From NCBI RefSeq assembly GCF_900103215.1, contig NZ_FNGV01000001.1, forward strand, positions 930,001-994,000: DNA of 64,000 nucleotides. Reading direction: 5' to 3'. Numbering within the stretch: the stretch's first letter is position 1; every line of letters begins with the position of its first letter. Below, piece after piece: positions 1 to 10,985 of this stretch. A program made the position numbers and the translations under genes. Below the pieces are notes generated by a model. That model searched no databases and was not told the DNA's origin. It saw only the letters and a list, made by a program, of their open reading frames with translations. Source of the stretch: Kriegella aquimaris. Its GTDB lineage: Bacteria; Bacteroidota; Bacteroidia; Flavobacteriales; Flavobacteriaceae.

Positions 1-516
1 ATTAACGGTGCGAGACAGATAGAATGTACCATAAATGGTATTGGAGAGCGTGCAGGAAACACGTCATTGGAAGAGGTTGTGATGATTTTACGCCAACACC
101 CCAATTTAAACCTTGATACAAATATCAACAGCAAATTGCTGTATAGTACAAGCCAAATGGTCTCGCAAAAAATGGGTATGATGGTACAACCCAATAAGGC
201 TATTGTTGGTGCTAACGCTTTTGCCCATAGCTCTGGTATACATCAAGATGGGGTTATCAAAAACAGGGAAACCTATGAAATAATAGACCCTGAAGATGTG
301 GGTGTTAACGAATCCTCAATTGTGCTTACGGCACGGAGCGGAAGAGCTGCGTTGGCCTACCGTGCTAAAAAAGTAGGTTACGAACTTACCAAGGTACAAT
401 TGGATGATGTTTATAAGGAATTTCTAAAATTTGCCGATCGTAAAAAAGAAGTTTTAGATGACGATATTCACGAAATTATCGTAGCAAGCAATTTAAACAT
501 AGAAAGTCTTACTTAG
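1..516 (+). CDS. leuA: 2-isopropylmalate synthase, 3' part (5' end outside window)
   Basis: This enzyme condenses acetyl-CoA with 2-oxoisovalerate, the first committed step of leucine synthesis. The frame is open from base 1 and reads [20 protein letters not shown], a typical catalytic-barrel segment of the family. The metal-binding HSSGIHQDG motif follows. The protein stops about 90 residues after that motif, at a TAG that abuts the leuB ATG. The roughly 130-residue leucine-sensing LeuA dimer domain of the E. coli enzyme is therefore absent. Short LeuA forms are, as I recall, usual in Bacteroidota. Zero spacing to leuB indicates one leu operon. The first ATG or TTG inside the window is not the real start. 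Confidence 0.95.
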   Translation: MNGARQIECTINGIGERAGNTSLEEVVMILRQHPNLNLDTNINSKLLYSTSQMVSQKMGMMVQPNKAIVGANAFAHSSGIHQDGVIKNRETYEIIDPEDVGVNESSIVLTARSGRAALAYRAKKVGYELTKVQLDDVYKEFLKFADRKKEVLDDDIHEIIVASNLNIESLT

Positions 517-1635
517 ATGCATTTAAAAATTGCCGTCTTAGGCGGGGACGGAATAGGCCCCGAAGTTTTAAAACAGTCGGTTAAATGCCTGCAAGCGGTA
601 GCAGAAACTTTTGGCCATAATTTTACATTTACCGATGGCTTGGTCGGTGCGGCCGCCATTAAAAAAACAGGGAGTCCCCTACCCGATGCCACTCTTGAAC
701 TTTGTAAAAAATCAGATGCCATATTATTCGGTGCCATAGGTGCCTTGGAATATGACAACGACCCAAACGCCAGGGTTCGACCAGAACAGGGTTTATTAAA
801 ACTTAGAAAAGAATTGGACCTGTTCGCCAACATTAGGCCTGTTAAGGTATTTCCTATTTTGGCGCCAAAATCTCCATTAAAAGAACATATCATCAAGGGG
901 ACCGATTTTGTTATCTATCGTGAACTTCTTGGTGGCATTTATTTTAACGAAAAAAAATTGAGTGAAGATGGCACCAAAGCCTCGGACCTCTGCGAATACA
1001 CAGAAGGTGAAATAAGCCGTATCGCCCATATGGCATTCAAAGCGGCTAAAAGGCGCAGAAAGAAACTCACTTTGGTAGACAAGGCAAACGTTTTGGAAAC
1101 TTCTCGCTTGTGGCGAAGGGTTGTAACCAACATTGGGGAAAGCTACCCCGAAGTTGAGCTGAACTGTTTATTTATAGACAATGCGGCCATTCAGATTATT
1201 TTAGACCCTCGTCAATTCGACGTAATATTGACCGAAAATATGTTCGGCGATATTCTGAACGACCAAGGCAGCGTAGTTTTAGGCTCGATCGGATTGCTTC
1301 CTTCGGCATCGGTGGGAACAAAAAATGCCATGTTCGAACCTGTTCATGGATCCTATCCCCAGGCCAAGGGTAAAAATATCGCCAATCCGGTGGCATCAAT
1401 TTTAAGTGTAGCAATGCTATTGCAGCATTTTGGTTTATTCGAAGAAGCAAATGCAGTAGTAGCGGCAATCTTGAAGTCTTTCCAAAAAAATATAGTGACT
1501 TCCGACGTGATGGGAAGCAGTAAATACGGCACCAATTACGTAGGCGATTTTATTGCCGAGAACATTGTCGATTCTGATGATAACCTTACCATGAACGATG
1601 AAAATATTTGGTTAGGGAAATCTACCATCATCTAA
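517..1635 (+). CDS. leuB: 3-isopropylmalate dehydrogenase
   Basis: This NAD-dependent enzyme oxidatively decarboxylates 3-isopropylmalate in leucine synthesis. Its 372 residues match the family length. Visible signatures are the N-terminal GGDGIGPEV motif, the substrate-binding arginine region (ARVRPEQGLLKLRKELDLFANIRPV in two parts), the YRELLGGIYF stretch, the VDKANVLETSRLWR loop, the metal-binding NMFGDILNDQ and the MFEPVHGSYPQAKGKNIANP adenine-binding loop. The ATG directly follows the leuA stop, so the two are translationally coupled. No clear terminator is seen in the following 258 bp. Confidence 0.97.
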   Translation: MHLKIAVLGGDGIGPEVLKQSVKCLQAVAETFGHNFTFTDGLVGAAAIKKTGSPLPDATLELCKKSDAILFGAIGALEYDNDPNARVRPEQGLLKLRKELDLFANIRPVKVFPILAPKSPLKEHIIKGTDFVIYRELLGGIYFNEKKLSEDGTKASDLCEYTEGEISRIAHMAFKAAKRRRKKLTLVDKANVLETSRLWRRVVTNIGESYPEVELNCLFIDNAAIQIILDPRQFDVILTENMFGDILNDQGSVVLGSIGLLPSASVGTKNAMFEPVHGSYPQAKGKNIANPVASILSVAMLLQHFGLFEEANAVVAAILKSFQKNIVTSDVMGSSKYGTNYVGDFIAENIVDSDDNLTMNDENIWLGKSTII

Positions 1636-1843
1636 AATTTTAATTCGAAGATCTTTAGGGTAAACATTTAGCGTACAAGTATTCTATTAATGTCATCCCA
1701 TAGATTAGGAAAAAAAGTATACTTGGTGCGAAACACCTGAGCTTTCCATTAATTTACCGCCGAAAATTTAAAAACTAATTGAATCAAAAGCCGGAACGCA
1801 ACCTAAAGATGGTTGTGACAAATAATAAAACAAGGGATCTATA

Positions 1844-1874
1844 TTGAATGTCTTATGGCATTGTTTTATCTTTA
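1844..1874 (+). promoter_or_regulatory. Candidate promoter of pheT
   Basis: A TTG at 1844-1846 is followed after 20 bp by TATCTTTA at 1867-1874. This is one mismatch from the Bacteroidota -7 consensus TAnnTTTG and within the usual -33/-7 spacing. The predicted start lies about 13 bp before the pheT ATG. I see nothing else in the 1636-1893 gap: no gene, tRNA or strong hairpin. Confidence 0.4.
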
Positions 1875-1893
1875 CGGGCTATAAAATCGACCA

Positions 1894-4323
1894 ATGAACA
1901 TTTCATACAACTGGCTAAAACAGTTCCTAAAGATAGATTGGGAATCGCAAAAAACAGCCGAGCTATTGACGGATCTCGGACTTGAAGTAGAGGGTGTAAG
2001 CACCTACGAATCTATAAAAGGAGGTCTAGAAGGTGTAATCGTAGGGCATGTTGTTGAGTGTGAAAAGCATCCGAATGCCGATCGCCTCAAACTTACCAAA
2101 GTCGATATCGGAACTTCAACACCACTGCAAATCGTATGTGGTGCACCAAATATTGCCAAAGGACAAAAAGTACCCGTAGCTGGTATTGGAACCACACTTT
2201 ATACTAAGGAAGGTGAGCCTTGGACCCTAAAAAAAGGAAAGATACGAGGAGAAGAAAGTCAAGGTATGATATGTGCCGAAGATGAATTGGGTCTAGGTGA
2301 CAGCCATGACGGCATCATGGTTCTTGATGATTCTATAAAACCGGGAACTCCATTATCCGAAGTTTTTGAAACCGAAATCGATGAAGTTTTCGAAATAGGC
2401 TTGACACCCAACCGCGCCGACGCAATGAGTCATTTCGGAGTTGCAAGGGACTTAAAAGCAGGGTTAAAGCAAAGAGAAATCGAGAAAGAACTTATTACAC
2501 CCTCTACAAGTCACTTTAATGTTGATAACCGGTCGCTAAAAATAAATGTGGTCGTTGAGGATAGTGAATTAGCCCCCCGATATTGTGGTATCACCTTGAC
2601 CGACCTTGTCGTACAACCCTCACCCTCATGGTTACAAAATCGCCTGAAGGCCATAGGGCTCACCCCTATCAACAATATCGTGGATGCTACCAATTATGTA
2701 TTGCATGAAATGGGGCAACCCCTACATGCCTTCGATGCCGACAGAATATATGGTAAAAAGGTTGTCATAAAGACGGTAGCCAAAGGCACTAAGTTCATGA
2801 CCCTTGATGGCGAGGAACGCGAACTTCACGAAGAAGACCTTATGATATGTGACGGTGAAAAGCCTATGTGTATTGCAGGAGTTTTCGGAGGTATCAATAC
2901 CGGCGTAACACAAAATACGACTTCCATATTTTTGGAAAGTGCGTATTTTAATCCGGTATCGATTCGAAAAACCGCCAAGCGACATGGATTGAACACCGAT
3001 GCTTCTTTTAGGTTTGAAAGGGGCATTGACATCGAAAATGTTGAGTATAGCCTAAAAAGGGCGGCACTGCTGATCAAAGAAATCGCAGGAGGCAATATCA
3101 CCTCTGATATCATTGATTTATATCCTAAGAGAAAAGAAGACCTTGGTGTCTTCTTAACTTTTGATAAAATTGACAAACTGATCGGACAGAAAATTCCCCA
3201 AGACACTATAAAATCCATTTTAGCCTCTTTGGATATCAAAGTAAAGAATGTCACCGAGACAGGACTAGGTCTTAGCATACCCTCATATCGTGTCGACGTA
3301 GAACGGGAAGTTGATGTTATAGAAGAGATTTTAAGGGTATACGGTTATAACAATATTGCTTTCAAGACAAAATTGAATGCCTCAATAGCTAAAACATCTA
3401 AGTTCGAGGATCATAAATTGCAAGATCAAATTGGCAACATGTTAGCGGCCCAAGGCTTTCTTGAGATAATGACAAACAGCCTAACTTCATCTGAATACCC
3501 CAGCTACGTTGATGATATAGACAAAGATCAGACCATAACGATGTTGAATCCGTTAAGCGCAGAGCTTTCCGTTCTACGTCAATCAATGTTATTTTCTGGG
3601 TTGGAGACCATTTCACACAATGTAAATAGGAGAAAACCGAATTTACAGTTTTTTGAATTTGGAAAAACGTATCAGCAACACGATAAGGCCCGGTTAGAAC
3701 TTAAACACTTGGCTCTCTACGCTACCGGTAGCAGAAATGGGGGAGGAAATTGGGCGACAGCTACCCAAAAAACAGATTTCTATTTTCTTAAATCAATCGT
3801 TGAAAATGTACTGGCCCGATTGGGTTTAAAAGATGTTGATCAACAAGCTATCGAAAATTCCGTTTTTTCCGAAGGCCTTACACTAGTGCTTAACAAAAAA
3901 GAGTTGGTCACATTCGGTGTGGTAAATACCGGTATTTTAAAAAGGTTCGACATAAAACAAGAAGTATTATATGCCGATTTCAATTGGGACAATGTTGTAT
4001 CGCTAATAAACAAAACCGAAGTTGTTTTTAAAGATATTCCCAAATACCAAGAAGTTAAAAGAGATTTCGCCTTACTATTAGATAATGAAGCGACCTTCAA
4101 GCAAGTGCAAGACCTTGGTTTTAATACGGAAAAAAAGTTGCTAAAAGCTATTCAACTTTTTGACGTTTACACTGGAAACAAGCTTCCTAAAGGCAAAAAA
4201 TCATATGCGGTAAGCTTCACTATTCTTGACGATAAGAAAACGTTGACCGATACTCAAATAGACAAGATTATGAATAAATTGCGTAAGAAATATGAAATGG
4301 AACTTGGAGCCGAGTTGCGCTAA
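1894..4323 (+). CDS. pheT: Phenylalanyl-tRNA synthetase beta subunit
   Basis: The beta subunit of the cytosolic alpha2-beta2 phenylalanyl-tRNA synthetase. Its 809 residues fit the bacterial form. In order there is an N-terminal B1 segment (MNISYNWLKQFL), an EMAP/tRNA-binding OB fold at about 40-150 (VDIGTSTPLQIVCGAPNIA), the B3/B4 editing domain at about 210-400 (ATNYVLHEMGQPLHAFDADR, FRFERGID), the B5 domain, a catalytic-like core (MLNPLSAELSVLRQSML) and the C-terminal anticodon-binding FDX-ACB domain with YQEVKRDFALLLD. pheS is not adjacent in this window. It converges with the FAS1 gene, with only two bases between stops. Confidence 0.97.
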   Translation: MNISYNWLKQFLKIDWESQKTAELLTDLGLEVEGVSTYESIKGGLEGVIVGHVVECEKHPNADRLKLTKVDIGTSTPLQIVCGAPNIAKGQKVPVAGIGTTLYTKEGEPWTLKKGKIRGEESQGMICAEDELGLGDSHDGIMVLDDSIKPGTPLSEVFETEIDEVFEIGLTPNRADAMSHFGVARDLKAGLKQREIEKELITPSTSHFNVDNRSLKINVVVEDSELAPRYCGITLTDLVVQPSPSWLQNRLKAIGLTPINNIVDATNYVLHEMGQPLHAFDADRIYGKKVVIKTVAKGTKFMTLDGEERELHEEDLMICDGEKPMCIAGVFGGINTGVTQNTTSIFLESAYFNPVSIRKTAKRHGLNTDASFRFERGIDIENVEYSLKRAALLIKEIAGGNITSDIIDLYPKRKEDLGVFLTFDKIDKLIGQKIPQDTIKSILASLDIKVKNVTETGLGLSIPSYRVDVEREVDVIEEILRVYGYNNIAFKTKLNASIAKTSKFEDHKLQDQIGNMLAAQGFLEIMTNSLTSSEYPSYVDDIDKDQTITMLNPLSAELSVLRQSMLFSGLETISHNVNRRKPNLQFFEFGKTYQQHDKARLELKHLALYATGSRNGGGNWATATQKTDFYFLKSIVENVLARLGLKDVDQQAIENSVFSEGLTLVLNKKELVTFGVVNTGILKRFDIKQEVLYADFNWDNVVSLINKTEVVFKDIPKYQEVKRDFALLLDNEATFKQVQDLGFNTEKKLLKAIQLFDVYTGNKLPKGKKSYAVSFTILDDKKTLTDTQIDKIMNKLRKKYEMELGAELR

Positions 4324-4325
4324 AA

Positions 4326-4850
4326 TCAAATTTTTCTTGGCAAGATAACGCCATCAATTTCATGAATAACACCATTGGATTGATTTGCATCGGCACTAAT
4401 AATTTTTGCAGTATTTCCACTACCATCGGTCAATACAATATCTAAACCATTCATTGTAGCCATAATTTCGTCGCCCTGAACGGTCGTAAAACTTGCCTTT
4501 CCCTTACCGCTGCATAGTGCTTGAAGTATTTTAGAGGCTGTGAGATTCCCGGCCACGATATGGTAGGCCATCAAGTCATGAAGATCTTTTTTATTCTCAG
4601 ATTTTAAAAGTTCGGTCATTTTCGAACTTGTTATCTTTTTTTCAAAAGCCACATCAGAGGGCGCAAAAACAGTGAAGGGACCGTTTTGACCGAGAACTAC
4701 GTCTAAATCGGAAGCTTTCATGACTGCAGATAATGTCTTATAGTTTTCTGAACTTTCAGTATTCTCAAAAATCGAATGATTGGGATCCATCGAATCTTGT
4801 GCAACGGAAATAGTCGTAACAAAAAGGAATATCAAAATTATAGCGCGCAT
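4326..4850 (-). CDS. Secreted fasciclin (FAS1) domain protein
   Basis: A single FAS1 domain of about 130 residues follows a signal peptide (MRAIILIFLFVTTISVAQ). Hallmarks are the H1-type motif FTVFAPSDVAFEK and the H2-type segment YHIVAGNLTASKI, then a final HEIDGVILP strand. FAS1 domains mediate adhesion or surface interactions; the bacterial role is generally unknown. The frame stays open 26 codons upstream, but the ATG at 4850 places the signal peptide at the N terminus, so I chose it; MTFTIKNQ at 4874 is the alternative. The protein should be periplasmic or exported. Confidence 0.85.
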   Translation of the reverse strand: MRAIILIFLFVTTISVAQDSMDPNHSIFENTESSENYKTLSAVMKASDLDVVLGQNGPFTVFAPSDVAFEKKITSSKMTELLKSENKKDLHDLMAYHIVAGNLTASKILQALCSGKGKASFTTVQGDEIMATMNGLDIVLTDGSGNTAKIISADANQSNGVIHEIDGVILPRKI

Positions 4851-5030
4851 TTGATTCTTTATGGTGAATGTCATTATTGCCAGTCCACGATCGATGAACG
4901 ACAGGAAACTATCGACAAGATACAACAATAATCAATTTCGTTTCATTTCACCCGTAACTGCCATCATCAATTAACTTTTAATTAACATTTTGTTAGGATT
5001 TTTCAGAAATCATTTGGTCTTGAAATTGTC

Positions 5031-5038
5031 TAAATTTG
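5031..5038 (+). promoter_or_regulatory. -7 box upstream of the 5066 gene
   Basis: TAAATTTG matches the Bacteroidota -7 consensus TAnnTTTG exactly and ends 27 bp before the ATG at 5066. A TTTG at 5013-5016 is the nearest -33 candidate, but the 14-bp spacing is short. Confidence 0.35.
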
Positions 5039-5065
5039 AGATACTAAGGAAAGGAGAATAGTGCT

Positions 5066-5785
5066 ATGCGGTTAAAAAAAACGAATATTGAAGAAAAACT
5101 TTCGCGAGCCAAAGCTAAGTCTGGAGATCCCGATAAAATTCTAGAACAGGTCTATCTTATTTTAAAGAAAGATGAGGAAAAGGAATCTCGAATCAGGGAA
5201 AATCTTAAAATTCCAGGACAGGATATATCGAACCCGTTTAATCTTGATTTGCTCGAAACAAGTAAAATCTATCATATCAGTCAGATTAAGGAAATCTGTA
5301 TCAACTATCGCTTGCGGTTTCTAGATGCAAGATACTTTAAAGGTGATATGCCTTTGGAAGCAATATCTAAAATAAAGCATTTAGAAAAAATACACCATAT
5401 CGAACTTCAAGGGCTTAAAATAATTGCACCGTCCAAGCTTTTTAAGCTTAAGGATAAAGATGACCCTTTGTTATTTGCCCCTATAGGCAATGGTTATTAT
5501 TACTTGGTGCATAAATGGGGAAACGATTTACACCCCCTTCGTAAATTGCTTATGTGGCCATTCAAGAGTATGGTTAATTTGACACTAATAGTGGTCTTAG
5601 CGAGCTATTTATTGAGTCTATTAATTCCTCAAGGCCTATTTTCGAGAACGAGCAACAGTGCGCAGTTCTTCATTATTTATTTCTTTGTTTTTAAATCGAT
5701 TGCCGCAGTTATCATTTTCTACGGGGTTGCGCATGGAAAAAATTTCAACCCGGCCATATGGAGTAATAAGTATTTAAAATCCTAA
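5066..5785 (+). CDS. Conserved-looking membrane protein of unknown function
   Basis: I do not recognise a named family. The 239-residue protein has a charged, coiled-coil-like N terminus (about 1-55), a soluble middle (55-165) and two hydrophobic segments near the C terminus (about 170-190 and 198-222), so it looks anchored by its C-terminal end with the bulk in the cytoplasm. It begins at an ATG 28 bp after a perfect -7 box. It stands alone between convergent or divergent neighbours and is probably monocistronic. Composition matches the surrounding genes. Confidence 0.75.
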   Translation: MRLKKTNIEEKLSRAKAKSGDPDKILEQVYLILKKDEEKESRIRENLKIPGQDISNPFNLDLLETSKIYHISQIKEICINYRLRFLDARYFKGDMPLEAISKIKHLEKIHHIELQGLKIIAPSKLFKLKDKDDPLLFAPIGNGYYYLVHKWGNDLHPLRKLLMWPFKSMVNLTLIVVLASYLLSLLIPQGLFSRTSNSAQFFIIYFFVFKSIAAVIIFYGVAHGKNFNPAIWSNKYLKS

Positions 5786-5805
5786 TAGGCCTTTCGTAAC
5801 AAATT

Positions 5806-6936
5806 TTACTTAATATAAATGGCATAGGGCACGCCATCAAGATTTATATTATCAATAAGTTCGGGCTCAGGAGCAACTTTTATTCGTAAGAGTCCACCCT
5901 TGCCGGCGCCCGTGGCCTTACTGTAACCTACCAACAATAAACCGTTGCTATTATCATAGCTCACCATGGTGGTATTTGCAATTTCATATTCAAACTGCAT
6001 TTGTGCCTCGGTCAAGAAATTTTCATAATAGTATAAATAAACCGTCCGCTGTCCAAAATCATAAATGGCAGGTATACTCGGAAATACACTGTCCGTGGTA
6101 GGTCGCCCATAATATAAATTCCCATTGGAATTAAAAAAAGTTGCCTTAGATGTTGCAAAGTTAGGCTCTTTCCCGTCCTCGTAGTTTACATAGGTCAAGA
6201 CAAACGTTTTACTGTTCAATATTGTGTGAAGACTATCGTAGCCGATAATTACGTCTTTATTGACATCAACAAACAGTTGCCGGGCATCATAACCCAAATT
6301 CATTTCATTGATAATGGTGTTCGCGTTGATATCAATAGTTACAAGCCCATTCTCATTCGTCTCCTTTTCATCGAACGTAAGTACAAAGACTCGATTATTT
6401 GTGAATACCATCTGAAGAGGATTCTTGCTCAATTCAATATCCACAAAGTTTTCCTCTCCTGCTGTTATATCAATCGCCCTAACAAAATAAGTTTTATTCT
6501 TAGAGTTTACTTCAATTACATATGACAAATACACCGTACTCGAGGTATGTGTAAAACCGGTTACTGTCAACGTATTACAATCTGATATATCGCCAAAAAC
6601 AGTAATCTCATTTGATGTATCCTCCTTAAAGTCATGAAGCGTAACTTTTCCACTGCAATCAATTTGCTCGTGATAAAATCCTAAGACATCTTCATTACGA
6701 TACGTTAGTTCGGGCAATGCTACATCGATGAATGCATCTGCTTCGTCTGGATTGAAATCCATACTATCGGCATCAGCATTTAAGTGCTGGGTAGACAATA
6801 TGCCGTTAGTGTTCAATATCAAATTATAATCTGATTGAACAGTTTTTTCTTCTTCGAATCCGGGGATTTCGTCAGATGTATTACAACCAACGACCACCAA
6901 CGCCAGTACGGCGCAAATCATGCTGTAGGTTTTCAT
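5806..6936 (-). CDS. Putative lipoprotein, function unknown
   Basis: The 376-residue product starts with a lipoprotein signal (MKTYSMICAVLALVVVGC, Cys18), so it should be lipid-anchored at the cell envelope. The rest is rich in beta-strand-like segments with alternating Tyr, Val, Thr and Asp. It could form a beta-propeller or similar repeat fold, but I see no diagnostic motif. It lies 37 bp downstream of the ABC-F gene on the same strand and converges with the membrane protein gene at 5066. Confidence 0.75.
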   Translation of the reverse strand: MKTYSMICAVLALVVVGCNTSDEIPGFEEEKTVQSDYNLILNTNGILSTQHLNADADSMDFNPDEADAFIDVALPELTYRNEDVLGFYHEQIDCSGKVTLHDFKEDTSNEITVFGDISDCNTLTVTGFTHTSSTVYLSYVIEVNSKNKTYFVRAIDITAGEENFVDIELSKNPLQMVFTNNRVFVLTFDEKETNENGLVTIDINANTIINEMNLGYDARQLFVDVNKDVIIGYDSLHTILNSKTFVLTYVNYEDGKEPNFATSKATFFNSNGNLYYGRPTTDSVFPSIPAIYDFGQRTVYLYYYENFLTEAQMQFEYEIANTTMVSYDNSNGLLLVGYSKATGAGKGGLLRIKVAPEPELIDNINLDGVPYAIYIK

Positions 6937-6973
6937 AATGTAAGAATTTGGGTTATTCTTTAATCTAAAAAAT

Positions 6974-8707
<1,734 letters not shown>

Positions 8708-8727
8708 TTAACTCCCTATTAACAGCG

Positions 8728-8753
8728 TTGGGAAGAGGGGTTTATTAATTTTG
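8728..8753 (+). promoter_or_regulatory. Candidate promoter of the 8780 lipoprotein gene
   Basis: TAATTTTG at 8746-8753 matches the TAnnTTTG -7 consensus. A TTG at 8728-8730 lies 15 bp upstream, shorter than the usual 17-23 bp. The ATG follows 26 bp later. Confidence 0.35.
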
Positions 8754-8779
8754 TTGGTCACATAGAGAGACGTTCGCGT

Positions 8780-10168
8780 ATGCTAAGAATTTTACTTTAT
8801 CTGTTCATTGTTGGGTTGACCGGTTGTAATGATGGAAAAAAAGATTCTTCCAAAGTTTTTTTTGCCGGAGAGATTATAAATCCCAGTAGCGAATATGTTG
8901 TTCTTTTCAAGAATGACGCCGTTATTGATTCCGCAAAAATCGACGATCGCAACCGATTTTCTTTTTCCTTTGACTCCATCCCGGAAGGGCTTTACCATTT
9001 CAGTCATGCACCGGAATATCAATATGTATATCTCGAAGGGGGTGACAGTTTGATGGTACGTTTGAATACGGTCGATTTTGATGAGTCTTTGGTGTTTTCC
9101 GGAAAAGGTGAAGAAATCAATAATTTTCTTCTGGATCTATACTTGTCTTACGAGACGGAGGAAAAGACCATTTATTCGTCCTATTTTGCTCTGAATCAAA
9201 ATGAGTTCAGTAAACGAATAGATTCCCTAAGAAATGAGAAACTTAGTAATTTGGAAGCCTTAATCTCTGAATCTAAGTTGTCGGACAGGGCCAATGAAGT
9301 AGCTAGGGCAACGGTGGACTATACTTATTACGCGTACAAAGAAAAATATCCTTTTAGACATAGAAAATATACACAACAAAAAGAGATAGAAGAACTTCCC
9401 GATACATTTTACGCCTACAGAAAAGATTTAGATTTCAACAATGAAAACCTAACCTATCTGAAACCGTACTACAACTTTATGATAAACCATTTTGGGAACC
9501 TGACCTACATGAATTGCTCCCATAAATGTGTTATAAAAGACAATGTCATTAAAAACAAGTTGCATTATAACCAGCATAAATTAGGTCTGATTGATAGCAT
9601 TGTCGAAAGCAACAAGGAACTAAAAGATAATTTGTTCAGAACCGTAGCCTTTGAGTACCTCTTAAAAGCACACGACAGTGAAGAAAATAACAAGGTGTTC
9701 ATTGAAAAGATTCACGACTTATCGGAAAACAATAAACACATTGGCGAAATAGATGCGCTTTACCAAAGTATATTGAGCATTCAACCCAACAAAAAAATTC
9801 CCGCTGTGATGGTTTCCGATACGCAGGGCAAAACAGTTTCCCTTCAAGACATTTCAAAAAATAAGAAAGCAGTTTTTTACTTTTGGACAGGCAATGATAG
9901 GAGACATTTTGAAAATATGGTCAAACGTGTAGACGAGCTTTCCGAACATAAACCGGAATACACTTTTGTGGGTATTAATATCAAGACCGATGAAACCAAA
10001 TGGAAAGGTTTGGTAGAAACGTCTGGTCTCGACAAGGCCAATCAATATCGTACCGGAAATTTTGAAGAGGTAACCAAGTCGCTTATCATTTATCCTCTGA
10101 ACAAATGCATCATCACCAATGATGCAGTTATAGTAGATGCATTTTCAAATATGTACGCATCATTCTAA
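8780..10168 (+). CDS. Lipoprotein with DUF4369-like N terminus and thioredoxin fold lacking CxxC
   Basis: The signal MLRILLYLFIVGLTGC ends in a lipobox Cys. Residues about 25-110 resemble the DUF4369-type beta domain found in front of Bacteroidota TlpA/AhpC-like thioredoxins (GEIINPSSEYVVLFKND, VYLEGGDSLMVRL). Residues about 335-460 look like a thioredoxin fold (VSDTQGKTVSLQDI, then FYFWTGNDRRHF). At the redox site W369 is followed by TGNDRR, so the expected CxxC pair is absent and disulfide chemistry is unlikely. The middle is helical. It may be a binding or scaffold variant. The gene is monocistronic, ending before a hairpin terminator. Confidence 0.8.
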   Translation: MLRILLYLFIVGLTGCNDGKKDSSKVFFAGEIINPSSEYVVLFKNDAVIDSAKIDDRNRFSFSFDSIPEGLYHFSHAPEYQYVYLEGGDSLMVRLNTVDFDESLVFSGKGEEINNFLLDLYLSYETEEKTIYSSYFALNQNEFSKRIDSLRNEKLSNLEALISESKLSDRANEVARATVDYTYYAYKEKYPFRHRKYTQQKEIEELPDTFYAYRKDLDFNNENLTYLKPYYNFMINHFGNLTYMNCSHKCVIKDNVIKNKLHYNQHKLGLIDSIVESNKELKDNLFRTVAFEYLLKAHDSEENNKVFIEKIHDLSENNKHIGEIDALYQSILSIQPNKKIPAVMVSDTQGKTVSLQDISKNKKAVFYFWTGNDRRHFENMVKRVDELSEHKPEYTFVGINIKTDETKWKGLVETSGLDKANQYRTGNFEEVTKSLIIYPLNKCIITNDAVIVDAFSNMYASF

Positions 10169-10193
10169 ACGTAAACATTCAATTGTAATCATG

Positions 10194-10228
10194 AAAAAAC
10201 CCCAAGATGTAAACATCCTAGGGTTTTT
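10194..10228. terminator. Bidirectional hairpin terminator
   Basis: An imperfect inverted repeat (aaaaaaccc...gggttttt) with A-run and T-run flanks lies between the convergent 8780 lipoprotein and transaldolase genes and can serve both. Confidence 0.75.
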
Positions 10229-10260
10229 ATATAACTTTCCTTTTTAGAAAATCAGATTTC

Positions 10261-10914
10261 TTAATTTCCTTTCTTGTAATCGGCCAAGAATTTCTCTAAA
10301 CCTGAATCGGTTAACGGATGCTTAAGGAGACCTTCAATTGAAGATAATGCCCCGGTCATTACATCTGCACCTAATTTTGCACAATCTATAATATGCATGG
10401 TGTGGCGTACTGATGCGGCTAAAATTTGAGTTTCAAAACCGTAGTTATCATAAATCAATCGAATTTCGGCAATAAGGTTCAAGCCATCGGTAGAGATGTC
10501 ATCTAGTCTTCCTATAAAGGGAGAAACATAAGTTGCGCCTGCCTTGGCAGCCAATAAAGCCTGCCCTGGAGAAAATACTAGGGTACAATTGGTTCGAATA
10601 CCTTTATCAGAGAAATATTTTAAGGCTTTAACACCATCTTTTATCATAGGTATTTTAACCACAATTTGATCATGAAGTTCGGCTAGCTCTTCGCCTTCTT
10701 TTATCATCTCATTAAAAGTGGTAGCAATAACCTCGGCAGAAACATCGCCTTCAACAATATTACAAATATCGACGTAGTGCTTTAAAATATTATTTCTTCC
10801 TGTAATGCCTTCCTTTGCCATTAAAGACGGGTTGGTCGTTACACCGTCAAGCACACCTAATTCTTGTGCTTCTTTTATTTGATCTAAATTGGCAGTATCT
10901 ATAAAAAATTTCAT
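10261..10914 (-). CDS. tal: Transaldolase, short TalC/fructose-6-phosphate aldolase family
   Basis: A 217-residue single-barrel class I aldolase of the TalC/FSA family. It transfers dihydroxyacetone units in the non-oxidative pentose phosphate pathway. Motifs include [11 protein letters not shown], the [13 protein letters not shown] loop, and VVKIPM carrying the Schiff-base lysine. At the position of FSA Tyr131 the sequence reads SPFIGRLDD, with Phe and the conserved Arg three residues on. Phe at this site is typical of true transaldolases, so I prefer transaldolase to fructose-6-phosphate aldolase. Automatic annotations often use the name fsa. The gene is probably monocistronic on the minus strand. 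Confidence 0.93.
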   Translation of the reverse strand: MKFFIDTANLDQIKEAQELGVLDGVTTNPSLMAKEGITGRNNILKHYVDICNIVEGDVSAEVIATTFNEMIKEGEELAELHDQIVVKIPMIKDGVKALKYFSDKGIRTNCTLVFSPGQALLAAKAGATYVSPFIGRLDDISTDGLNLIAEIRLIYDNYGFETQILAASVRHTMHIIDCAKLGADVMTGALSSIEGLLKHPLTDSGLEKFLADYKKGN

Positions 10915-10985
10915 TTCGTATTGGGTTAAATATGATTAAAAAAATTTAAAACATTATGCTGTCAGAAGTTTGACAAACGTCAAAA

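Noticed and set aside
2826-3278. 150-codon frame opposite pheT
   Set aside because: It lies wholly inside a well-supported essential gene and has no family features.
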